DNA of 64,000 nt from Cristatella mucedo (GCA_009760855.2 WPIO01000004.1:11666501-11730500), one strand, 5' to 3'. Positions 46,141 to 58,415 are shown, counted from the first letter of the stretch. The notes: a model not told the origin generated them from the letters alone. Translations and numbers: made by a program.

Positions 46141-46540
46141 TCCTCGCTCTCACTCGCTCTCACTCGCTCTCACTCGCTCTCACTCGCTCTCACTCGCTCT
46201 CACTCGCTCTCACTCGCTCTCACTCGCTCTCTCTCTCAGTCACTCTCACTCGCTCTCACTCGCTCTCACTCGCTCTCGCTCTCCTCGCTCTCACTCGCTC
46301 TCACTCGCTCTCACTCGCTCTCACTCGCTCTCACTCGCTCTCACTCGCTCTCACTCGCTCTCACTCGCTCTCACTCGCTCTCACTCGCTCTCACTCGCTC
46401 TCACTCACTCGCTCTCACTCGCTCTCACTCGCTCTCACTCGCTCTCACTCGCTCTCACTCACTCTCACTCACTCTCACTCACTCTCACTCACTCTCACTC
46501 ACTCTCACTCACTCTCACTCACTCTCACTCACGCTCACTA
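46141..46540. repeat. CACTCGCTCT decamer minisatellite
   Basis: About 40 tandem ten-base units, CACTCGCTCT, shading into CACTCACTCT at the right end (from about 46455). The 211-codon frame across it (46123-46758) is a repeat artefact. Confidence 0.97.
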
Positions 46541-46699
46541 CAGACGCTGGACATACTCTTCTAAAGTATCAAATAATGATAGCAGCGAGAGCTTCAAATC
46601 CTCTATCTGATATCAATCCCGTTGAATGCTTCCATTGCTTTGCTCGGGATAATGAGTGCTCTTGCCAAGACCTATTTTTGTTTGACGTACGGATCTCTC

Positions 46700-46850
46700 T
46701 GATAATAAAAATAATAATTAATTTGTATAGCATCTCTGAGAAGTTAATCTCTTTCTAGGCACTTTCAATTTGCTGCAAAGGAAGCATGATCTAATGGTTA
46801 ATACTATCATGCTCAATGTCAACAAGCATAATATGGTTTTAGGTGACATA
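46700..46850 (-). mobile_element. LINE family B 3' tail fragment
   Basis: 'AATTTGTATAGCATCTCTGAGAAGTTAATCTCTTTCTAGGCACTTTCAATTTGCTGCAAAGGAAGCATGATC' is a reversed family B end. Confidence 0.75.
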
Positions 46851-47009
46851 AATATATGACTAACATCGTCACTGTTCTGCCGCTTTGAAGGCTTGCACAT
46901 GGGACCACCTGATTTCAGCAATAGTAAAATCGCACAGCCTTAAGTAAAATGAATGGTCAGCTGATCCAGTAGCCTCATTTCTGTGGCAAAAGAAGAACCT
47001 GTGTGGCTA

Positions 47010-47760
47010 TATAATAATAATAATACATTTGTTTTAATACCATCAGAGATCTCATTGTCTTTCTAGGAACTTCACTTTTGCTGCAAAGGAAGCACGACCA
47101 AATGGTTTGTCCGCTAGTGATAGTATGCTCAATGTCAACAAGCATAACATAGTTAAAGGTGATATGTACATGGTCAGCATGCAAATATGGTTAGTGGCAG
47201 CATGCGCAGTGTCAGCACACATAAGCACACAAAGGATGGACCATGGACGCATAAGCACACATGGACCCACTAAATGCTGTGATAAACCGAAGCGTTTGTA
47301 GTTTCTTTTTAAATGCGATCAAGTCAATGAATGTTGTGACCTCAGTCGGGAATGTCTTCCAGGCTTTGGGAGCATACGAACTACAGACATGGTCTGCAAA
47401 ATATTTGAGGTTCGCGCGATATATAGGTAAACGATTAGATTGGGAAAAGCAGGTGTTACGATACTTTGGCTGGTGAGAGACTATATCTGATCGGTAAGCT
47501 GGAGCCAAAGAATGAGATCTAAAAATGAGTAACAGAACCTTGAAGTCGATGCATTTCTTGATTGTGAGCAATTGCAGGTCGGCAAGAAGGGGTGAGATGT
47601 GGCAACTGCGATGCTCACGACAGACAAGCCTAGCTGCAAAGTTTTGCATCAGGTGCAAGCGCCTGATTGCACAGGCTGGTAGGCTAGCAAACAGGGATTT
47701 ACAGTAGCCGAGTCGGGATGTTACAAATGCACGGACCAATTACGATGTGGTATCTCTTTC
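47010..47760 (-). mobile_element. LINE family B 3' half with a 175-codon open stretch
   Basis: 47739-47212 (minus) is open from VRAFVTSRLGYCKSLFASLP through CHISPLLADL and HSLAPAYRSD to the end of the RT C-terminus. The 3' untranslated region runs down to (ATA)n at about 47015. It is one of the least decayed family B copies in this part. Confidence 0.9.
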
Positions 47761-47819
47761 TAATCAAATCCAAATTTTAGCAGTGCTTTGTGGCTGAAAG
47801 TAGGCAGACTGGACTGTGG

Positions 47820-47940
47820 ACTAGCAATAACCCCGCGTGAGCGAAGCAATAACGAATTTTCTGCTGCTGGACTCAAACCCACGACGTGAAGGTCGTGAAG
47901 GGCGAGCATTTCATTTGACACCAACTTTTATGTCCGAGTA
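47820..47940 (-). repeat. tRNA-like SINE head relic
   Basis: The plus strand reads 'GCTGGACTCAAACCCACGACGTGAAGGTCGTGAAGGGCGAGCATTTC', a reversed tRNA-like head like that of the type 2 SINE. The body is not clear. Confidence 0.35.
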
Positions 47941-49032
47941 GGAGGAAGCTGGTTGATCTAACGCTTGGTGCTGTAGCATCAATAACCAATATCCAGTAAC
48001 CAGTTTTAAAAGCACAGCTCTTTTACTACCACGAGTCGGAAGTTCATCTTAGAAAGCGAGAAGCAGAGTGCATTCTCAAAGGATTTACCAAATTTCGTAA
48101 TAGAAACTGAATTGTTTACATGACACAAGCAAGTTACCGAATTTTTGACGCTGCTAAAGATATTGACGTGGCAATTTAAATTGAATTCTACTGCTCACAG
48201 CACGCTAGTAGCTATGGCAATGGTCGGCGTCAGATCAAGCCCTCCCCCAGCCCCCAAGATGACCTGTAAGCGATGCACTGCAAGAGGACACCAGGATTGC
48301 AGCTTTAGACTTTTGCGAGACAAAAGCGACGTAACATTTAATCCACAGGTGAAGCAGTGCGCTCCCGAAAAGCGTGTGCGTGCCTCACGATTGGCTCTTG
48401 TCCACTCACTTTTTAAAGCGAGTTCTCAAGACAGAAGTCAGCGTTCGGACATCTGGCGTGTGGAGGCGCAGACTAACGTACTTGAGCTGGAATTTAACCA
48501 ACGTCCGCCGGCTGGATTGAGGCGGCTACGGCATCAATGCCTAGTGTCAGCGGTCGCAAAACCTTGCAGGGCGGGCAAACAGGATTGCAAATTCGCAGAA
48601 ACCTGCAGTGCGCCTGCGACTGTAGGTTTATTCTACAGGCGGGGCAATACTGCTTTCAGTTTGCATTTTGATAAGAAGACTCCACACGCCTGATCGCATA
48701 TGTTACGAGTCGGTTTGTAAAGGAGGAAATAGCTCTCAATGCGTACTTCAGTGAGGAAATCAATACGCCCTTTAAATGAGTTAGAATGCGGAAGAGGCCG
48801 TAGCTATTTCTATGTCATGTACTCTGATTTATGACAATACCATCGTGAAAGACTAGAAAGTTATTGAACATATTCATTCTGTGCTGCCTCGGTGTACTTT
48901 TTGTGGTAAGATGCTTGCTGTTCACCTTGAACGAGTGTAACCAATTCATTTTCGCTCCCGCATATACGTTTAAGCAATGCCAGTCACTGAAGTAAGTTCA
49001 GGCAGTTAAAATGTCTGGCACGTTTCTTTTAG
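47941..49032. other. Putative intron 2, last part: no exon recognised
   Basis: A 182-codon frame (48145-48690, Cys- and Arg-rich) has no recognised domain or convincing splice context and may be chance in a GC-richer stretch. Nothing else identified. Confidence 0.4.
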
Positions 49033-49356
49033 AACAACCAGATGAACTCTACTTAAGCATACGCCACAAAAATAATGTGACTACTATCGAAATGAACGAA
49101 GGCGACACTGCTATAGTGGTCTGTACGGCTGTCAAAAGCAAGCCAGGATACTCTCTGTCATTTACACCAGGAGTTGGTACTATAATGAATTCAACTTCAG
49201 ATAAAGATACCACCGGCTTCACTAACTCGTCTATCACTGCCGTTGTTATCGGATCTGTTAATATTCATCTCAAACAAATAATATGCAACGGAACCCCACC
49301 TCCAGACGTTTATACTCTACAGGCCATGACTGCAAGTGCAATCATCATCGTCAACT
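49033..49356 (+). CDS. Ig-superfamily receptor gene, exon 3: Ig-like domain 2
   Basis: Acceptor TTTCTTTTAG before 49033, donor GTAAGC at 49357. 324 bases, phase 1-1, open throughout. It is Ig-like: B-strand NEGDTAIVVCTAV and F-strand-like LKQIICNGT give the cysteine pair about 60 residues apart. A typical C-strand Trp is absent (SLSFTPG instead), and the D-x-x-x-Y-x-C motif is replaced. Sequons include NVT, NST, NSS and NGT. It is probably a diverged I/C2-type extracellular domain. Confidence 0.8.
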
Positions 49357-49544
49357 GTAAGCGCTTTTTAAGTACTCTCTAAATCCAGCAGAATCTAGGC
49401 TGGTTCGTGCATTCATGACAACCAACTAAATTTGCGTAGTTTGCCTAGTGCCGGTCTTCTCTTCTGTGCAATAAAAAGCTCGCAGTTGTGGTAAAACTCT
49501 GTAGTTCTGAGTGGCATGTAATGCAGCGTCTTTACTGACATATT

Positions 49545-49870
49545 TTAACACTTCTCATCGATCTCTACTGGCTTCCCTTAGGCCAGCGTACCGACATCAG
49601 GGTTCCGTCTCTCATTGTTAGGTATCTAAATTTTTGTTCTCCTGCCAAGATGTCTGAAGTATTTTTTAATCTTGAATCACGTCGCACCACACAATCTTTT
49701 GACTGTTGTCTGGTTGTGCCTGTAATAATGACAAAAGCTCACGGAGACCGTGCCTAGACTTATTTTGCGCCACAAGCCTAGAAATCCTTAACAACTGAAA
49801 TCAAGTGATTTACTGATTGGACGACATTAAGAAAGAGGCTATAACCTACACATTCCTTGAAAAACTTGCC
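49545..49870 (+). mobile_element. LINE family C fragment (RT C-terminus)
   Basis: The broken frame reads LLIDLYWLPLGQRTDIRVPS, then about ten residues on, SPAKMSEVF, and ends with TTLRKRL-like sequence. This is the pattern of the RT C-terminal region of CR1/L2 LINEs, but with different nucleotides from families A and B. It lies within the intron between Ig exons 3 and 4. No 3' tail is recognised. Confidence 0.55.
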
Positions 49871-49914
49871 GGTCCTACTTAAATGTTCAAATTTTTCGCA
49901 GGCTGTTCTGAAGC

Positions 49915-50060
49915 TGCATGAATTCGGATAAATGTTGCCTACCGAATGCGTACTGACAGCCGCTTAGGCTGTGAGTGCGCTATACAAAACTCTCCTGCGT
50001 ATTACCCACATGGTCTTTATGACTTTGTGGAGTTACTGACGGAGATACATTAATTAATTG
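49915..50060 (+). mobile_element. LINE family A 3' tail
   Basis: 'GCCTACCGAATGCGTACTGACAGCCGCTTAGGCTGTGAGTGCGCTATACAAAACTCTCCTGCGT' and 'GGAGTTACTGACGGAGATACATTAATTAATT'. No coding part. Confidence 0.9.
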
Positions 50061-50460
50061 ATGCGGTTTCTGTTCAGTAAAGATAAAATACCTAGAAATA
50101 GAATTATTTTCTTTCGTAGCCGGATAATGCATTATTAATACTATTATTATTACTTGTATTGTTATTATAATTATGCTCTTTTAAAAAAAATATTTTAGTC
50201 GATTCACTCACTCTCCTACATGTACTCGAAACTGAAGCGGCAATTCACAAAGATGGGAGATGCAAAAGTATCTTTCAGAAAGTAAAGGTATTATAGTGCT
50301 TTATCAAATTGATATATTTGTGGGAACAAATTTGTGTGAACGTGAAGTGAATTGAGAAGCTGGCTGGCTTAATCCCAAATAGCTCGCGGCAGAATTCACT
50401 GCTGAGCGGCATCTAGAAGAAGCTCTGCACACCTATTACAAGAATGTGCTTATTCTGACT

Positions 50461-50487
50461 GGAGAGAGAGAGAGAGAGAGAGAGAGG
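50461..50487. repeat. Short (AG)n
   Basis: About 13 GA dinucleotides. Confidence 0.9.
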
Positions 50488-50912
50488 GCGAGAATAAATG
50501 TTCAGAGAGTTTTTGAAATACACATCACAAAGGCCAAGGCTAACCAGAAGTCGGCTGTGAGCCAAGCTGAGACTACTACGAAGCTGGAAATTCAATTTTT
50601 AAGAGTACATTTAATGGTTTTGCATAAATTTCTTCTAGCAATTTCACGATATAGATTTTTTATGCAGTATCTTCAGTGCTTTAAAGCTGCATTCGCCTGA
50701 GTGGACTAAATTCATTAAAACCCGTTTGATTTAACGGCCTCCTTCTTAAAGCGGTAGATTAGCCTTAGCGGTCGGAACTTCCTAATGTAATAGGAAACAA
50801 AATATCTTGCTCCAGGACTTAAGATCTGGCGATCCTGATCATAAAATGCATGCAACTTACCACTAGATTTAAAAAATAGCGCTGGTATCTTCAAGTGTGT
50901 TTTGCATTTCAG

Positions 50913-51164
50913 ACGGTCCAGTTGACAACACTTCTGCTATTCAAATGACCAGAACTGCCGGGACGTACGTGAATTGCTATTTGACAAGTTACCCAGCAAT
51001 ACAATCTTACACATGGACCCAAGATGGAACATCCATTCCTTGCCATACGCAGACCTGTTCAATATCTATATCTCAGAAAACAAATCAGACCACGCTGACG
51101 TGCCAAGGACTCAACCCTAAAACCTTCCGCATAGGTACTGCCACAACTATTATTAATTTAATCG
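50913..51164 (+). CDS. Ig-superfamily receptor gene, exon 4: Ig-like domain 3
   Basis: Acceptor TTTTGCATTTCAG before 50913, donor GTAAGA at 51165. 252 bases, phase 1-1. A compact C2-type domain: TYVNCYLTSYP (B strand), SYTWTQDG (C-strand Trp in the canonical place), a central CHTQTC pair, and TTLTCQGLN (F strand). At 84 residues it is short for a V-type domain and right for a C2 type. Membrane-proximal in the order found. Sequons include NTS and NQT. Confidence 0.88.
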
Positions 51165-51555
51165 GTAAGAGCTTATTTACAAAAAAATAACTAGAGTGGC
51201 TCAACGACAGTCAGCTCGTGGTAAGAATTTTAACCAATGTAACACGCGCAATTTCTTATGCCTTTACTCCTTTACGATGTGTTTTTTTTAGCTAGTGCCA
51301 CTAGGCTTAGCTGTAAGAGAAGGGTGTCAAAATAAGGTCGATTTCACCGTAGGAAGCTAGCTAAAGCAAATCGACAGAAAAATGAGTGGTAGTGTATAGC
51401 AAGTACGTAGCCAGGATTTTAGCAGTGAGATTAACCCTTGAATTTGAGAGGCACGGCCAAAGGTAAAGACATCTCGAGGAGGAGCCGCGCGGAGAGGTGC
51501 GTGAGTCGCCCAGACGCACTGGAACCCAAGAGTGTCTCATTCTTTTAAATTGTAG

Positions 51556-51606
51556 ATGACGCCACTGCCACACCGACGCCAGCTGAAGTCAGTTCAAATG
51601 TTTCAG
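51556..51606 (+). CDS. Ig-superfamily receptor gene, exon 5: short stalk
   Basis: Acceptor CTTTTAAATTGTAG before 51556 and donor GTACGA at 51607 bound 51 bases, phase 1-1. It encodes about DDATATPTPAEVSSNVS, a Thr/Pro/Ser-rich spacer of the kind that carries O-glycans between Ig domains and membrane helix. Support is the matching phase and the composition. So small an exon could arise by chance, hence the moderate score. A (CGG)n repeat begins about 35 bases after the donor. Confidence 0.55.
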
Positions 51607-51641
51607 GTACGACGAGAGGCGGCTCGTGCTTCGATCCTCCT

Positions 51642-51704
<63 letters not shown>
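51642..51704. repeat. (CGG)n trinucleotide repeat, about 21 units
   Basis: Perfect GGC/CGG repeats starting about 35 bases after the donor of the stalk exon. Surrounded by a GC-rich island to about 52100. Confidence 0.97.
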
Positions 51705-53495
51705 GCGTGCACCGGCTCCGGGCAGACTTGGAAAGTAACTGGACCCAATCGATCGGTCGCCGCGGGAGATTGGGCGGGAGAGGCGGAAGCGGTGGCGTGG
51801 GTTAGCACGCTAGGGCGGAGGGAGGGGGCGGAGGGAGGGGCTGGGTAAGGGGGAGGGTGTCGCCGTATAGCATTCGAGGGCGGGGCGAAGGACCTGGGCA
51901 GCATAGTACGCTCATGAGCCACGGCCATCTCGACCGTCTTCAGGGCGCTGACTGAAGGGAAATATTCAGACGCGGGTGTGGTATTGGCTGCCGTACCGCC
52001 GGAAGAATGCCTCGCTAGGAAGGTCGGCCACCACCTGCTACCCTCAGCATTGAGCCTGCGGTTCGCCGTTGCATCATGCCTGGCCTGTCACGTGGAGCGA
52101 TTCGGAGCGATTCTCGCTCTCCTCATGCTTCATATATTCCCATGCTTCCCACCCTAAGTGTGATCCTATGCGCACGCGAATGCCGAATTTACTCCTTACA
52201 GCACGCAGAAATGTTTGCATGCGATCCGACTGCATAGCATCTCGCACGCCAGTTATCTTTATAGAATCGCAACCAGAATAAGCTACATGCTGTTACCTAG
52301 CCCTAAGCAACAAGGCCATCCTGGCAGATTCAGCACGTCCTAGCTCGGTCAATGCGACACCCAAAGGTAGAGCCGACTTTCAAGTTATCCCTGCTACTCG
52401 CCCCGATTATTTTTTATCTGCCTTCGGGAACCACCCTTTTTCGTTAACTTCCGCCTCATCGCATTGAATAATAGTGCTCGTATAAGCCTCTCCTGGGGAT
52501 ATCGACATAGTTTTCCTCTGGTATAAGTCCTGGCCCAGCACATCCACTGGAGGATGTCTCGATTAAGTCTTTCATTTCCAAGCGAGTAATAAGCTCATTT
52601 ACAGTAGTGTCAACGCTCCATTTTCTCAAAGTACACAGATCCCGGCAAAACTTGACGCTGCTGCTACCATGTGAATCTTGAGGTGCAATCTTTCAAACTT
52701 TCCCTATTACTCAACCAGGGACCTAATCTCGAGACCTAGCTTGAAAGATGCGTAACACAATGAAATCTGGTTGAAAGTAAATTTAACCCTTTTCCGACGT
52801 GAAACCTCAATGTTTTTCTCGATTCACTCCGAAGGGCTCTAAGGAATACTATAAATCATGACACGACAGAATAGTTGCGGGTTGTAGGGCCGCACAGGTA
52901 TCGCCAGACCGAGTGCTTCACGGGTAGACCACACTTGTAGCGTGGCAGTCAGTCCTAATCAAGCCTTCGTGTTATTCTTTCCTGGCCACGCTCTTGGGTG
53001 CATGGTACACGGAAAAAGGGACAAAGCTGCACGCCAGCGTATTTAAGCTATAGATTGAACTCGTATTTGAGGGACGATGCGAAAAAAGTAATAGCACCGC
53101 CACATAACGAAGCCATGAGGTGGTACAGCGAGTTGTCACTCAATAGACCTTCACCCCGTGGCCATCCATGGCCATGCCTCATTAATGCTCTCTTTGTGAT
53201 TTCAACCGCTAAGGCTGAATCAAATAACGTTGCAATAATTTATCTTTAAAAATTAGATTGAAAATAAAATGCATGCTCTACTTAGTTAGTTTTTCTGCCT
53301 CCTAACTCAGACATCCACCTATTCGGAGTGCTCCACGGTTGAATTATCACCGACTGGAGACAATCTCCGGGGCTGCGAATAGTTATAGCTCGTTTCAGGC
53401 TCACTGTACCTCAGTTCTATAGACCAATAGTTTTGCACATGGTTTGCTGTCAATAGAACAAATAAAAAATGCAAGGATGATGCACATTTAGTTTC
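51705..53495. other. Intron between stalk and membrane exons, first part: GC-rich island, then unassigned
   Basis: 51705-52100 is very GC-rich (purine-rich GGAGGG runs near 51815-51860) without a recognised exon. The rest has mixed composition and no recognised repeat or domain. Confidence 0.45.
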
Positions 53496-53499
53496 ACGA

Positions 53500-55930
53500 T
53501 TGAGTCCGCTGAGCGAAGATAACTGGGTCTAGAGAATTTTGGTTTGGTCCAACACAATAATCATACCAACCACCTTAGTGGCCATATTCTAGATCACGTG
53601 ATCACTAAAGATGTCTTTCCCACAGACTTTGTGGTGTGCCGCTCACCCTCTGGGATCGTTGTTTAGTATCGTTTACTGTTCATGCTCCTTTTTACGTACA
53701 GAGTAATGTCAAACTTGTCAAGTGACGTAACTTACAAAGCATTGACATAGAAACTGTTTCAAAATCTGTAAGTGGTTCAGGTCTTCTTGATCTGCACCCA
53801 GACTCGACAGAGAGCCTCAATACCCTCACTGATGCAGTGAACATGACGCTTAGGAGTGCTCTTGACAAGCATGCTCCCGTTCATTCTATTCGAGTACAGA
53901 TTAGTGGAGATTCCTTTCAATTTACAAAAACACTTCTAAAGATGCGCCTTGTTAAGAGTAGGCTTGAACGTCGTTTCAAGAAATCTGGGTCTGATGCAGA
54001 TCTAGTAGATTTCAAAGACTTCCTTCGAGTTTAAACCCGGAAGCTTTCTTCACTGAACAAATTGTGCACATTTGTGCCTCCATAACGTCCCCTTCGAGCA
54101 AAGCAATTGTGATATCACAACCTGTGAGCTTCCTTAAAAGGTTTTCCGAGGTTTTTGCATGCGATGTTGCTACTTTAATAAGGCCTAGCAAAAAGAGCTC
54201 GTCTCCTGAGACCCTATACCATCATCTCCACCATGTGGTCTTCACTGGCAGATCAACTTAGCACTGCCATAACCGAAATTTTTAATGCTTCTTTGGTAAA
54301 AAGGGCTGTACCCAAGTTCTTCCAATCGGAAATCGTTAGACATATACTTAAAAAGCCTGGATTAGATGCAGAGATCCTTGCAAACTATCGCCCAGTTTCC
54401 CTTCTCCCTTTCTTGTCAAAGATTCTTGAAAAAAATTGCCTCTTGAAAAATTGCCGCTGAGCAGCTGGTTGAACAAATTGAAAAGAATGAAATGTCAGAA
54501 ACATTTCAATCAGGATTTAAGAGGCAGTACTCCACTGAAACTGCTCTCCTCCGTGTTAACAATGACATTCTATGTGGCAATGATGACGGGAATGTCACTG
54601 CCCTAGCTCTGCTAGATCTTTCAGCTGCCTCCGACATGATTAATCACGATGTTCTACTTAAACGATAGAGAACAACGATCGGTCTGGCAGACGAGGCACT
54701 GGCGTGGTTTAAATCGTACTTGACTGATCGTGTTTAATCCTTGTCGTGTGGAGGTCAGGTATCACACACGAGACTGGTCACCCGTGGAGTCCCTCAAGGG
54801 TCCGTCCTTGGTCGTTCCTTGCTGTTCTTCATTTATACTCAACCTTTGGAAAAAGTGATTAAGGCTCATAGAATAGGAAATCACTTTTATGTTGACGATA
54901 CATGGCTGTATTTGTTATTCAAACCGCCGGAATCTGCAGCACCCACTGAGAAACTGAATGCTTCCCTTGCCGACATTCAATCCTGAATGTTGGAAAACTT
55001 CTTGAAACTAAATGACGATACAACCGAACTGCTGCTCATAGGACACCCTAAGCGTGTGGCCGGATTAAAAGGCTTTGCCTTTGTAATAGGAGACGCTTTG
55101 GTGCAACCATCACCATGTGCTCGAAATTTGGGTATCGTTTTCGACAGCTGCCTCAAATTTAAAAGCTTCATTCAGAAGACTGCTTTTACAGCTAGCCATC
55201 ACGTCCATTCCCTATCCAAGATTAAGAGCTGTCCACTACAGTGACTTTCAAAAAATTTAACTACGTATTTAGTTTTGTCTCGGATTGATTATTGTAATTC
55301 CCTTTTAGTTGGGCTACCAAAGAAAGCAACTAGGCCACTGCAGCTCGAAATTATTATGGCTGCAAGGCTAGTCTTCAAGTCGGAGAGGTTTGAACACGTG
55401 TCTCCTTCGCTAAAAGAGCTAGGATGAATGCCAATTGATCAACGGATACAGAGCAAAGTTCTTACGCTGACCGACAAGGTCTACCACGGCTTGGCTCCTT
55501 CTTACCTAGCTGAACTGCTGCACCAGTTCCAGCATCTTCGCGCCCTCAGGTCCTGTATGGACAATAAATTAGCTGTTCCATTCCTCCTCTTCAAGACCGT
55601 TGGCGACAGAAGCTTTAGCTCTGCAGGTCCTAGACCGTGGAACTCGCTTCCACAATTCTTACGCAACGACAAATAATCTCCTGCTGCCGACTCATCCTTT
55701 TCAGGAATCCTGAGCCGCTAATTCTATGCTACTCACTACCTCAACTGCTCACTTGGCTCTGCTACGCTTCCCACTTTCTCTTTGTGGCGGGAGACGAAGT
55801 CTGTTGGCTACCGAATACGTACCGAAAGCCGCTTAGGCTGTAAGTGCATTATACAAACCTTCCTGCTTGACACACACTTAATCTTTATGGCTTTGTGGAG
55901 TTACATATGGAGATTAATTAAATTACATTG
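53500..55930 (+). mobile_element. Longest LINE family A copy: endonuclease end, RT, 3' end
   Basis: It begins with the C-terminal part of the endonuclease (FGLVQHNNHTNHLSGHILDH at about 53538-53597, the usual SDH-adjacent region). The linker follows (65-codon open stretches at 53837-54031 and 54064-54258), then RT: PVSLLPFLSKILEK at 54390-54435, GVPQGSVLGRSLLFF at 54787-54830, YVDD in place of YADD near 54890. The LDYCNSLL block is LIDYCNSLL here. The C-terminus and 3' tail end with 'GGAGTTACATATGGAGATTAATTAAATTACATT'. Numerous stops and frameshifts. Not active. Confidence 0.92.
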
Positions 55931-57705
55931 CCGCTATTCAAATATCCTATACTCCCATTTTAGTTAAACCTAAAATGCCTAAACGTATTAGACGCCTTAG
56001 TTTAAATAGTTTTATGGTTCTGCGATAGCGTCGCGTTGCTTTAGTCGCATATACACATGTTTTAACCATTGCATTCTGTGAGACCTAATGCAATGATTTG
56101 GAGAACTAGTTTAAGCGCCACACTCATAATGGGCAATGGCTGCCATATTGCGAAAGCTTTATTAGATGGTGAATAGACGCCTTTCTTTAATAGAGTGCCC
56201 ATTTTTTGATCCCATGCTCTTGCCTACTCGATTAGTATTTCCCAAGTCCAGCAGCAACAGAGTTTTTGGGTATGAGAAAAAATAACTTCAGCATTAAAAA
56301 ATGAAAATACAAGTCTCTTTTATATTTACGCTGCACTGATTTCTAAATAACGGCATACTGCAGGCTATTTTTAAATTCCAGAATCCTCAGAGGTAAAATC
56401 AACCGCAAAATGTGTGGGTGGCCAAAAAATACCAATCACAAAAGAAAAAAGTCTCAGATTATGCTTGAACTTGAAATCTCAATTCAAGTATTTGATAACC
56501 AACTTTTAAATGTATACCGAAATGGTACGATGGCTACTATATGTCAATAATGGTCGCAATTAACTGGATATCCAACACATCTGTTGCAAATAGCTTTATT
56601 AAATTGCCAATTTCGCCGCCTTGTAGACCCTGGGAAATTATGATGATGCACTGTTGTACAACCTCGAACAGTGATTACTAGTCGGACTAGTAGATCGGAC
56701 CCAGTAACCAACGAGGTCGGTGCAAACTGGCACCTGGCATTCATTAGTAACGGGTCAAGTTGCTAGCCATTGACGCAAGCGAATTGGAAGTATTTTACTA
56801 TGCTTGGGTAAAATAAAAGGGCTTCCGTTTGAGAAAGTCTGAAAACAATGAAATCGAGCACAAGCGTGAGAGCGATACAAGAAGAGTTCTAGAAATCTCT
56901 CTTGGCCAAATCAGCCCGCTGAACTACTCATGGGCGAGTTAACATGATGATAATACATTTGACTGGCTTGTGATCTTTGCTGGTCTGAAAGAGGCCATGC
57001 CGCTGTGTCCTTCGTGCTGTATAGAGGTGCATTGGCCTCGAAATATTTAAAGGATTGCTAAAGTAGACTGGCGGGATAGTTTGCATCGGTAAGAACTACT
57101 TAATTTTGCTCGGAAGAGTTATTTGAAGTCTTGACCCAAACCACTAGGAAGCTTGGAAATTGAATACAGGTTCATGCAGCAAAAAGATATTTACAACTGA
57201 AAACGGAACCACTAGGCTGTGCAACAATAATGAAAGCGAAGAACCAAAGGTGCTACCGTCTATGGATAGTTCACGGGCTAAAAGGGCACGGTTTAGTGGT
57301 ATGCCTCCAGAACTAGAAGTTGAGCACTGCCATGTCGACGTAGGAGCAAGACCTAATAGTCTGGAGTTTTTCTTTCCTTATCTCACTTCTAATACGAATG
57401 TAATGTCCGCATGACCCTCACTAGTCCAAGTCGCAGTACAGAGCATGCAACGTGTACAGACCTGATACTCTCAACACGATAAATGGCAAAGACAGATTCT
57501 CGAAATTCAGAAAACAGCGATTTCAACCAAATCGAACTCACGAAACAGCAAATAATGGCATAAATATTATAATTGATAAAGAAGACTTGGCACAATCTTA
57601 CAGTAGCTCATTATCAGCAGCGCTAGGGACTTCATCGATTGACAGACATCCCCCCAAAAGGGCTGCTGCTTTCAGGTTCCTCCTGATGTACTACTTTCTA
57701 GGTAG
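55931..57705. other. Intron continuation: unassigned, with coding-like stretch at 57160-57700
   Basis: 57160-57411 (84 codons, KRARFSGMPPELEVEHCHVD) and 57452-57700 (HETANNGINIIIDKEDLAQS) are polar, coding-looking frames on the plus strand. No family is recognised and they lack convincing phase 1 splice sites. The rest is AT-rich. Confidence 0.3.
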
Positions 57706-57709
57706 AAAG

Positions 57710-57790
57710 AATAATAATAATACATTTGATATAGCGTCCTCAAAGAACTCAATCTCTTTCTCGGCACTTTACATTTTACCCATGAAATAG
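57710..57790 (-). mobile_element. LINE family B 3' tail fragment
   Basis: (ATA)n and 'GATATAGCGTCCTCAAAGAACTCAATCTCTTTCTCGGCACTTTACA', the reversed family B end. Confidence 0.85.
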
Positions 57791-57984
57791 GGTTGCATAC
57801 TGGAAAGTAAATACTAAAATGCTCGTAAGCCTGCTCATCGAGGCTATTTCATCACCACTGGTCTCCGTTTCAAGGTCAGTGGCCCAGCTCAAAGTTTATA
57901 ATCATGGAAAGTTACAATATCCTATTTCTTGAAGTTCGTGTCTGTATTTAGATACTTGGAAGCGCTTAGCCTCTAAAAGCCTTG

Positions 57985-58270
57985 TTTCTCTCAGGTGCAA
58001 TCTCTACTAACACTTTCACGACTTTGCATGGCCTTGCTCCATTTTACTCGTCTTAATTACATGTTTATCCAGTGAATCACTTGCTCCTCTTAGTCTATCG
58101 TCTAGAACTAGCTTCAAATCTTCAAACCACTGAGCTTTATATCCTTTGAACCTATACAGAGAAGAAGTCTCTGCCGCTTGATATCACTCAAAAATCACCA
58201 AGCTACTTACGTTTAAAGTGAAAATAATCACTGCCCTGTCTCTCACAAGATTTATCTCGTCTGTGCAAAT
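57985..58270 (+). mobile_element. Possible LINE RT C-terminal relic
   Basis: Broken frames give FHDFAWPCSILLV/ALHGLAPFYSS-like words followed by a Ser-Leu-Arg-rich region and TFKVKIITAL. This resembles the CR1/L2 'HGLAPSYLS' region. Weak evidence. Confidence 0.3.
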
Positions 58271-58415
58271 CGTTGTCAATATGGTTAGGCGTATTATGGC
58301 TCGCTTCAAATATCAAAAAAGAGATTTTTCTTCGTGGGTTTTAAAATGAATTTATGATTCCTTGTTATTAATCTTCGTGCGGCAATGCAATTATTCATAT
58401 ATCGTTTGATTTTAG

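Noticed and set aside
46123-46758. 211-codon frame of Ser-Leu-Ala-Leu-Thr-Arg repeats
   Set aside because: Translation of the CACTCGCTCT minisatellite; no flanking coding signal.
48145-48693. 182-codon frame with many Cys and Arg
   Set aside because: Longest non-repeat frame outside the mobile elements, but no domain, no splice context and no start support; likely chance in GC-richer DNA.
51545-51928. Poly-Arg and poly-Gly frames at the CGG tract
   Set aside because: Trinucleotide repeat artefact in an intron; the real short exon 51556-51606 uses a different frame and ends before the tract.
53309-53380. Candidate stalk exon after TTTTTCTGCCTCCTAACTCAG
   Set aside because: The phase 1 frame hits a stop after about ten codons with no donor.
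57160-57700. Candidate extra exons of the receptor gene
   Set aside because: Frames look coding, but the nearest donors and acceptors give phase 0 or no site, inconsistent with the uniform phase 1 pattern.
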